This document shows positions 6,301 through 11,475 of a stretch of 14,051 nt of DNA, piece after piece. Both the position numbers and the translations under genes were made by a program. Below the pieces are notes generated by a model. It had not been told where the DNA came from. It saw only the letters and a list, made by a program, of their open reading frames with translations, and searched no databases. Location: positions 1 through 14,051 of the forward strand of contig JBGVOS010000083.1 of assembly GCA_045126595.1 (NCBI GenBank). Direction: 5' to 3'. Source of the stretch: UBA1189 sp045126595. Lineage in GTDB: Bacteria > Bacteroidota > Bacteroidia > Bacteroidales > Bacteroidaceae. Numbering within the stretch: the first letter of the stretch is position 1; every line of letters starts with the position of its first letter.

Positions 6301-7473
6301 AATGGGCACCGAGAGCAGCAGGTTACCGTTCTTCGACACGATGTCCACCAGCATACGCACCACCTGTGCAGCGCTCTTGTATCCGTTGTTGTTATACACA
6401 CTCTGTTCATAGTGCCAGCTACCTATGCAAGTACAGGTCTGCCAATACTTCTCCTGCATGCGGTCGGGAACACCACGCTCCACATCCCACATCATATAAT
6501 CCTTCTGATTTTCGTTGAGTTGCTTGCCGGTCACTACCACGTTGGGTGTGCCGCCATTGAGCGCGGCGCTGGCGTTGTAGTAGTGCGCAAGGATATTCTG
6601 TCCCACCTTGTCATCGCAGCCATAGAAAGGCATAGCCGTGTCGTCAAAGTAGATCATGTCGGGTTGGTAGTCGTTGATGCACTGCAACACGCGGTTTTGG
6701 AACTTCGTCTTATATGCTGCCGAGGGCTGGCTGGCACCGTTGCCCCATTCCCACTGGCTATGTATCGTGCCCGACTCGGCCCAGCCGCTACTGTGTGCAT
6801 GGTTCTGTGCGTACAGTTCCTGCGGGTCGTAACCCTTCCACCACTTCTCCGTGCCGTCGGCATTGAGCTTATATCCGTCCTCCTTGGTAAGGTTACCGTC
6901 ATAGTTTTGCGAAGGCTCCAGCCAAGTCCATGCATGGCTGGCATGCATGCTTACGCCCAGGGGCATACCGGCCTTCTTGCACGCCTCGCTCCACTCTCCG
7001 AGGAGGTCGCGCTTGGGGCCCATATTCACCGAGTTCCACTCCTGATAGGGGCTATCCCACAGGTCGAAGTTGTCGTGGTGGTTACCCAATGCCATGAAGT
7101 AGCGTGCTCCCACACTCTTGTAGAGGTTTATCAGCTTCTCGGGATCCCAGTTCTGCGCCTTCCAGTCGTTACACAGCTCCTTGAGACCAAACTCCGAGGG
7201 GTGGCCAAAGTGCTGCACGTGCCAGTTGTAGGCACCCGTGCCAGCGTAGTACATGAATCGGGCATACCAGTCGCCTGCTTCGGCGTGGCACTGCGGACCC
7301 CAGTGAGCCCATATACCAAACTTGGCATCCATGAACCACTCCGGGCACTCCCACTTGCTGAGCGACTGCCATTGGGGAGCATATTCACCCGTCTTCACCT
7401 CCACGTCGCTGTTCTGCGCCGACAGCGCGAAACACATCGTGGCCATCATGGTCAATAGCGTACTTTTCTTCAT
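3319..7473 (-). CDS. Secreted GH29-type glycosidase (alpha-L-fucosidase family) with three tandem accessory modules
   Basis: 1384 residues, two to three times a usual GH29 enzyme. The ATG at 7473 (MKKSTLLTMMATMCFALSAQ, a Sec signal) is preferred to the ATG at 7506, which would sit almost at the transcription start. The catalytic region (about 30-530) shows KFGIWAHWGP (near 51), HHDNFDLWDSPYQEWN (near 130), KRDLLGEWSEACKKAG, DMIYFDD (272-278; Asp277 is the likely nucleophile) and YGTRTWKTFGEGP. Three modules follow, each a FIVAR-like helical stretch and a beta-sandwich of about 170 residues (roughly 631-801, 894-1068, 1158-1334). The last 35 residues (TLQGVRVASPINALPQGLY and a GKK end) resemble a Por-type sorting tail. 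Known: GH29 enzymes release alpha-linked L-fucose; the modules probably bind glycan or act as spacers (inference). The divergent AraC gene is the likely regulator. Exact substrate unknown. Confidence 0.85.
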   Translation of the reverse strand: MKKSTLLTMMATMCFALSAQNSDVEVKTGEYAPQWQSLSKWECPEWFMDAKFGIWAHWGPQCHAEAGDWYARFMYYAGTGAYNWHVQHFGHPSEFGLKELCNDWKAQNWDPEKLINLYKSVGARYFMALGNHHDNFDLWDSPYQEWNSVNMGPKRDLLGEWSEACKKAGMPLGVSMHASHAWTWLEPSQNYDGNLTKEDGYKLNADGTEKWWKGYDPQELYAQNHAHSSGWAESGTIHSQWEWGNGASQPSAAYKTKFQNRVLQCINDYQPDMIYFDDTAMPFYGCDDKVGQNILAHYYNASAALNGGTPNVVVTGKQLNENQKDYMMWDVERGVPDRMQEKYWQTCTCIGSWHYEQSVYNNNGYKSAAQVVRMLVDIVSKNGNLLLSVPIRSDGTIDDKEEKILADIKAWMDINSESIYGTRTWKTFGEGPLAEADNPMNAQGFNDGQSYSSRDVRYVQKEGKVYATIMAWPSNSEFTFESFSIMSKYYSGKVTDVKLLGHGEVEYVHDFNGLTVTLPTTHPNPIAPVLVITTETEGYTAYEDLQTIIAGVEDYLKGIEPKAHYMNTGKPNAMMVPALREAVATAKQVTSDMADEAIAEAKEALLEAYDTFREKGFNEGGLFEGYYSADVTTEYLVEGSAFTRSEGGSQRFGKPKNWMVENFYIPNGGDGTKQGLDKYSGRDALMLGVWNDAGSNQRGDLSNARIYRKVHLKKGNYFFGAGFNTRYSMSADAYMFASTTLCNTSDIPTQAIACYGIANATEDLQICGLMFEVKEEQDIYIGFQANLLSGSATQEFRAEKVVLYSLPASDLSEFLIDIDARLTEMAVLVGENTGYYSRAVWETMRTQCNEWMDLVETLSPEEAQALHDQASEAWNQFLDGVLNVGGAPANMPADDLTQEVLKGSKNFARTEETKNSGRFGAPLHWTVENFGFGNQGGLDNYSGSDCLALEVWYNTNQFTQNGYDITNVRVYQLVQLPAGLYYFGATYDPADYTDRMYIMATSELTTTANIPTASIAYEKINLAGADKPFRGITFRLEEEQQVYLGFQADLSTSVTNNFRVSEVKLLQYSEMTYDRLQALIAEVTEGIASLKVDNNTGHYSVEAYALVTEAIAEAKKLDKKASIEGVTAAYETLAQAYADLMDNGRNVGGVYDPTDATDITEEYLVESSAFTRAAGGNDRFGTPKYWTVENYNIRSNTEGVRGGLDKWPGQDHLTLGVWDDKQNAPAESDIVDARVYRLVELPAGSYFFGAAYETIYNLGESYVYAATENVNTSDVPNEALAYMRIAECKNDKQYWGIKFTLDKPEAVMLGWQADLQNSSAQQEFRVQSVKLVTYTAIEDDIEAVKQQATDTHIIYTLQGVRVASPINALPQGLYIVDGKKLLIP
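3465..5860 (-). repeat. Three tandem helical + beta-sandwich modules inside the GH29 gene
   Basis: Module 1 spans about 5860-5060, module 2 about 5050-4265 and module 3 about 4255-3465, each near 265 codons. Each helical part carries an NTGxxx start and an alternating AIAEAK-type pattern typical of FIVAR-like repeats. Each sandwich opens with EYLVExSAFTR or a variant, then RFGxPxxWxVEN, GGLDxxxGxDxLxLxVW, a YFFGA strand and QADL...FRV. Modules 1 and 3 are more alike than either is to module 2 (EYLVEGSAFTR and EYLVESSAFTR against EVLKGSKNFAR), so the duplication order was not simply sequential. The sandwich resembles Bacteroidales DUF5013-type domains; that name is a guess. Confidence 0.7.
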
Positions 7474-7515
7474 AATCCGTATTTTTAGGTTGGTTAGTTT
7501 ATACATTCATTGCTG

Positions 7516-7523
7516 CAAAGATA
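7516..7523 (-). promoter_or_regulatory. -7 element of the GH29 gene
   Basis: Minus-strand TATCTTTG fits TAnnTTTG perfectly. No TTTG lies at the expected -33 distance, where CCAT occurs, which suggests dependence on an activator such as the divergent AraC regulator. The predicted start near 7511 gives a leader of about 38 nt to the ATG at 7473. Confidence 0.6.
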
Positions 7524-7545
7524 TCATAATTTTTTAGGAACCCAT

Positions 7546-7599
7546 GGTAAAATAATCAACGATAATAGGACAAAATTGACAAAAAGCCCCATTTTTACC
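7546..7599. promoter_or_regulatory. Candidate regulator-binding region between the divergent genes
   Basis: GGTAAAAT (7546-7553) is mirrored by ATTTTTACC (7591-7599) with one extra base. Between them GACAAAA occurs twice, 9 bp apart (7569-7575 and 7578-7584). The region lies between the two divergent -7 elements, where an AraC-family protein would be expected to bind. The repeats are short and AT-rich, so chance is a real alternative. Confidence 0.25.
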
Positions 7600-7631
7600 C
7601 CAAATGGATGGTTTATATTTCAAAAAAGCCA

Positions 7632-7639
7632 TACATTTG
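7632..7639 (+). promoter_or_regulatory. -7 element of the AraC-family gene (alternative at 7614-7621)
   Basis: TACATTTG is a perfect TAnnTTTG match but lies only 7 nt before the ATG at 7647, which would make the transcript nearly leaderless. A weaker alternative, TATATTTC at 7614-7621, would give a leader of about 20 nt. Neither has a clear -33 TTTG at the usual spacing. Confidence 0.45.
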
Positions 7640-7646
7640 CATCTGT

Positions 7647-8510
7647 ATGAACATCCCCGTCGAATCACTCAACCTGACCACGCTCAACGTGGGTTTTGCC
7701 CGCCACCATGCCGACTGGAACTGGCAAAACGTGTCGTCGCCCTTCACGCGCATCTTCCTCGTCACCGAGGGACGCGCATGGATACACCTCCCCGAGGGTA
7801 GGATCGAATTGCGCCCGGGGTACGCCTACATCGTGCCCTCCTATACGTTACACAGCTACGAGTGCGATGACGACTTTGCTTTATATTACCTCCATCTATA
7901 CGAAGGGAGCAAGAACACCACCGAGATGTTCGATGCCTACGACTTTCCTACCGAGGTGAAGGCCGACGCCGTGTACGAAGCGCTCTTCGCGTCGGTATGC
8001 TCGGCCCATCCCGATGCAGGCCTTCCCGCCAGCAACCCCATCGTGTACGACAATGGATCGAGCCTCTACGACTACGTAGGCAAATACAACGCCCTCCCAC
8101 TCCACGAGAGGATGACCCTACGCGGCTTTGCGCTCATGCTCTTCGCCCGTTTCCTATCACAAGCGAAGCCTCGCCTGTGGACCACCGATGAGCGCATCAT
8201 GCGTACCGTGCGCTACATCAACGACCACCTCACCGAGCGCATCGATGTAGATCAGCTAGCCGTCGTGGCTTGTGTTACCAAATCCTATCTCATCCGTCTC
8301 TTCACCGCCGTGCTGCGTGTGTCGCCCATACGCTATGTCAACCGTAAAAAGGTCGAGCGTGCACAACTCATGCTCATCACCGAACCCATCCCCGTCAAAG
8401 AGATCGCCTACAGCCTGAGTTTCGATGACTACTCCTACTTCATCCGCCTCTTCCGTAAAACCACCGGCCTCACCCCCAACGACTACCGACGCAGCTACGG
8501 ACAAAGATGA
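7647..8510 (+). CDS. AraC-family transcriptional regulator
   Basis: 287 residues from the ATG at 7647. An in-frame ATG at 7608 would add 13 residues of poor quality upstream of both candidate -7 elements, so it is rejected. The N-terminal third is a cupin-like sensor (PFTRIFLVTEGRAWIHL, then RPGYAYIVPSYTLHSY), the type that binds a small sugar or senses a ligand. The C-terminal part (about 181-284) is a double helix-turn-helix DNA-binding domain: DVDQLAVVACVTKSYLIRLF, VERAQLMLITEPIPVKEIA, then FDDYSYFIRLFRKTTGLTPNDYRR, which is the AraC signature. Length is usual for the family. It is divergent from the GH29 gene with a 173-bp shared control region, so it most likely controls that gene and possibly itself (inference). 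It ends before a bidirectional terminator. Confidence 0.92.
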   Translation: MNIPVESLNLTTLNVGFARHHADWNWQNVSSPFTRIFLVTEGRAWIHLPEGRIELRPGYAYIVPSYTLHSYECDDDFALYYLHLYEGSKNTTEMFDAYDFPTEVKADAVYEALFASVCSAHPDAGLPASNPIVYDNGSSLYDYVGKYNALPLHERMTLRGFALMLFARFLSQAKPRLWTTDERIMRTVRYINDHLTERIDVDQLAVVACVTKSYLIRLFTAVLRVSPIRYVNRKKVERAQLMLITEPIPVKEIAYSLSFDDYSYFIRLFRKTTGLTPNDYRRSYGQR

Positions 8511-8609
8511 AGCAACGCTGATGTGAGAGTAGAGAGACGTTTGCTTAATCTATGCCGAGCGACAAGGAGAGGAAGACAACAACATCAGATTAACGAAAGT
8601 AACTAAAAC

Positions 8610-8637
8610 AAATCCCCAACCTAGTGGCTGGGGATTT
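8610..8637. terminator. Bidirectional terminator between convergent genes
   Basis: AAATCCCCA (8610-8618) and TGGGGATTT (8629-8637) form a 9-bp stem, extended by CC/GG after one mismatch, with a TAGT loop. On the plus strand CTACTTCT follows, and on the minus strand GTTTTAGTTACTTT, so it can end both the AraC gene and the MG2-like operon. The rest of the 252-bp interval 8511-8762 shows only a weak 5-bp stem (CCGAC/GTCGG near 8720-8737). Confidence 0.7.
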
Positions 8638-8762
8638 CTACTTCTACTATCTCTGTTGAATGCAATACCTATCGCTATCAGCGACTTGAGCAGGTAATGT
8701 TGTTCTTTATACCTAATACAACCGACAATGCCAGTCGGGTACGATGGGGAGGAAGAATTATT

Positions 8763-11459
8763 CTAATCTTTCTTGTCGCTATCATAGACAATAAACTCCC
8801 CGTTTCGCGTGAAGCCCTCGGCGCGAACATGGAGCTTCTTCGTCCGTTTGTTATTATAGAATGACACCGATGCACGACCCCGATGGTCGGTCCATACGTC
8901 AGGATTCCAATAGAGCGTTCGGCGGTAGTCCGCGGTATCAGGCAAGGCGCATTCTGAGTAGTCGGGGCTGTAGAAACTGCGCACTTGACTATAACCGTTG
9001 TAATAAGTCATGCGTGTTCCGTTATGGAGCATGTATGGTGCCCGCCACGGACTCTTCTTAAGGCTATAACTCTCGACATCCAGATAGTAATAGTCGCGGA
9101 AGTCGGTTTGACCGTCAGTCTTCAGTGGCAACACATCGCGTGTCAACAGATTGGAGTATACTTTTATGTATTTGGGCATGTAATACTTTTCGATGAATCC
9201 ACGATGTTTTCCTGATAGTGAATCACGCTGTTCCATGCGTCCCCATAGTTTTACCCTGCCTAACGAATAGTGCAGCGTCATCTCATTTGCCTGGTTTGAA
9301 GGGTCAGGCTGCGCATCGAAATTCCATAACAAATAGTCATTATAATAGTTGGCAAGCGGTATGCCACGGTCGATAAGGTTATTCCATTCCTTGTAATAAC
9401 TGATAACCATATCGGGATTCTCAAAATTGATTTCGTGCTTCACTTTCTTACGTTTCTTCACCGTAACCTCGGCAAGCATCAGTTCGTTACTCGCCAAGGA
9501 TTGTTCCTCATAGCGCATCAGGATATGTTCCTCGGGGCTATGGGTCTGATAATAGGAATAGGGTGTGGTAGAGGGCGAAAAGGCTCTGTCAAGAACAGGT
9601 ACGCTGAATGCCAAAGGCGAAAGAATCACTTTCCTCACCACCTTCTTGAACCTCGACAGTTCACCCTCTTCCTTAAGGCGGATAATCAGCGAGGCATTGC
9701 CTTGGATGTGCTTGTCTATATCAAAATGGAAACGTCCCAAACTATCGGTCACGCATTCATCCTTATAGCGCATTCCGCCTTCGCGCAAGTCAATCCTTAC
9801 CCTCACATTGGGCAGGCGCTTGTATTTGTCGGCCCGGGCAAAGTATTCTTGCGTCACAATGTCCGAGATTACATAGCCGTCAATCTCCAATCCTTGCTCT
9901 GGAGCATATCGGGGAGAGTATTCTTCGCTTGCAGCCATCGTCTTCCATTCATACCTCCTCCATCCTTGCACAAGCATCAAGCGGTCTATATCGACTGCCA
10001 TCGCACTATCGTTTGTATGCTTGAAATAGGAATCCACATCCTCGATGAATCCTTTGAGGTCTGAGGCCAACAACAGTTCACTGCGTATGTCGCGTGTGTC
10101 ATGCGTGTTCTCACCACGCCTCTCGGCATCGGTGACGGCAATAGAGAAATGTCCTTGGCAGAACCAACTGTTGGGGCTGTGCAGTTGCATGTCGAGCATA
10201 ACTTCTTCGTAAGGCTTCACACTATCGGGCAGTTGCTCGATATATAATTGGGGAAATTGCTTGGGAGAAACAAAGAACAGGCGGTCGGCAAGAATCTCGC
10301 CCTGCGGGGTAAACAGCGTGAGTTGGTTTACACCAGGTTTCAGGCTCTCCTTGGCTATCATTATCCGATAGAGGGTGTTGCTACGGAGCGTCAACGTATC
10401 CACATCCGTAAGTTTGCCACGGCATTGCAATGTCCATGCCAACAAACTTTGTGAGTAGTCATCCGAGACGGAAACATTGAACGAGGCTGCGCCATCACCC
10501 ACAGGAGGATACACACGCAGCGTAGCACCCTGCTTCTGAATAGCGGGCAACTCGTAACGGTAATGCCGTCCCTTGTATTCCACGTGGGCAAAATGTTTCT
10601 TTCCACTCTGAGGAGTCAGCCTGAATGTTCCTCGGCCACGTCCTGCGGTAGAGAATCGGGCAATCTTCTTACCTCCTCGTCCTTCGGTAATCCATCCGCT
10701 AACCTCACGTTTCCCTCCCAACTCATCCCTTACCTCGAAGGCAACCATAGAGGTCAACTTCTCGACAAGCGAGCCGCCCTCGGGATAGAACGATATGCGC
10801 AGCGAGTCATCCATAAACTCCTCCTCCGTCACCTTGGGCGAGGCCAAGGCCGTATGCAAAGGATACCAGTCCATCTCAGCCTTATATTCTCCGGAGACCT
10901 TGGGCTGCATATATACAGGAAACACACGTGAAAACATGCAGTGGTTCATATCCGCCACGATATCCTGGTCGGCGATTTCTTCACTATAAATCGTATTGCT
11001 TTTTGAGGAATACTTCTCACGTTCTATCGTCCATGATTTCGGTTCATTCCCCCAATTCAGCATATAGCGAGTGTAGGCGCGTATCTCGTAATACCCTGTA
11101 CGGAAATCCTCCTTTAAGATGAAATCACCGTGACACATGCCGTTCTCCAGACGCATCTTCTTGCGCTCCATCTCCACACCCTTTTCATTCAGCAACTCCA
11201 CATAGAGCACCCCACTCAATTGAGTGGGATGCAATGTAGTAGCATTCATTACGTATGCCTTGAACCAGATGGTATCGCCGATAAAGTAACTGCGATTGTC
11301 CATGTGGAGATACACCTTTTCTTGGGGGAATCTTTCATTGAATTTCACACAATTTCTGACATAATCATATAGTATCGTATCATTTGCCCAAAGACTAGAG
11401 ATGGAGCAAAATGACAATATGATTGCTATAGTAGTGATAAGTTTGGTATTGTCCTTCAC
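8763..11459 (-). CDS. MG2/carboxypeptidase-regulatory-like surface protein, second of a tandem pair
   Basis: 898 residues. The start is a GTG at 11459; an in-frame TGA lies just upstream and no early ATG exists, and GTG gives a proper signal peptide (MKDNTKLITTIAIILSFCSI). Domains in order: an MG2-like beta-sandwich (about 45-150) with EKVYLHMDNRSYFIGDTIWF and GYYEIRAYTRYMLNWG; a second sandwich from about 220 (FYPEGGSLVEKLTSMVAFEV); a region with DRLMLVQGWRRYEW; a carboxypeptidase-regulatory-like fold (about 515-600, DSLGRFHFDI); LAEVTVKKRKK near 660, resembling the lead-in to a TonB plug; and a conserved C-terminal strand set (TLYWNPDVW, FYNN, NGEFIVYDSDK). Known: alpha-2-macroglobulin-like MG2 proteins of this type are widespread in Bacteroidetes without a settled function. 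There is no CGEQ thioester. It lies 16 nt after its paralog, so they are co-transcribed. Confidence 0.75.
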   Translation of the reverse strand: MKDNTKLITTIAIILSFCSISSLWANDTILYDYVRNCVKFNERFPQEKVYLHMDNRSYFIGDTIWFKAYVMNATTLHPTQLSGVLYVELLNEKGVEMERKKMRLENGMCHGDFILKEDFRTGYYEIRAYTRYMLNWGNEPKSWTIEREKYSSKSNTIYSEEIADQDIVADMNHCMFSRVFPVYMQPKVSGEYKAEMDWYPLHTALASPKVTEEEFMDDSLRISFYPEGGSLVEKLTSMVAFEVRDELGGKREVSGWITEGRGGKKIARFSTAGRGRGTFRLTPQSGKKHFAHVEYKGRHYRYELPAIQKQGATLRVYPPVGDGAASFNVSVSDDYSQSLLAWTLQCRGKLTDVDTLTLRSNTLYRIMIAKESLKPGVNQLTLFTPQGEILADRLFFVSPKQFPQLYIEQLPDSVKPYEEVMLDMQLHSPNSWFCQGHFSIAVTDAERRGENTHDTRDIRSELLLASDLKGFIEDVDSYFKHTNDSAMAVDIDRLMLVQGWRRYEWKTMAASEEYSPRYAPEQGLEIDGYVISDIVTQEYFARADKYKRLPNVRVRIDLREGGMRYKDECVTDSLGRFHFDIDKHIQGNASLIIRLKEEGELSRFKKVVRKVILSPLAFSVPVLDRAFSPSTTPYSYYQTHSPEEHILMRYEEQSLASNELMLAEVTVKKRKKVKHEINFENPDMVISYYKEWNNLIDRGIPLANYYNDYLLWNFDAQPDPSNQANEMTLHYSLGRVKLWGRMEQRDSLSGKHRGFIEKYYMPKYIKVYSNLLTRDVLPLKTDGQTDFRDYYYLDVESYSLKKSPWRAPYMLHNGTRMTYYNGYSQVRSFYSPDYSECALPDTADYRRTLYWNPDVWTDHRGRASVSFYNNKRTKKLHVRAEGFTRNGEFIVYDSDKKD

Positions 11460-11475
11460 GGTTCGGATGTTTCAA

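Noticed and set aside
4180..7458. Two very long open frames on the plus strand (about 490 and 560 codons) opposite the GH29 gene
   Set aside because: They lie exactly antisense to a gene with clear family motifs, their translations have biased low-complexity composition without recognisable motifs, and no promoter precedes them. They are a by-product of GC-rich codon use.
8720..8737. Small hairpin CCGAC/GTCGG just after the MG2-like operon
   Set aside because: A 5-bp stem without a clear T-run is too weak; the hairpin at 8610-8637 is the better terminator.
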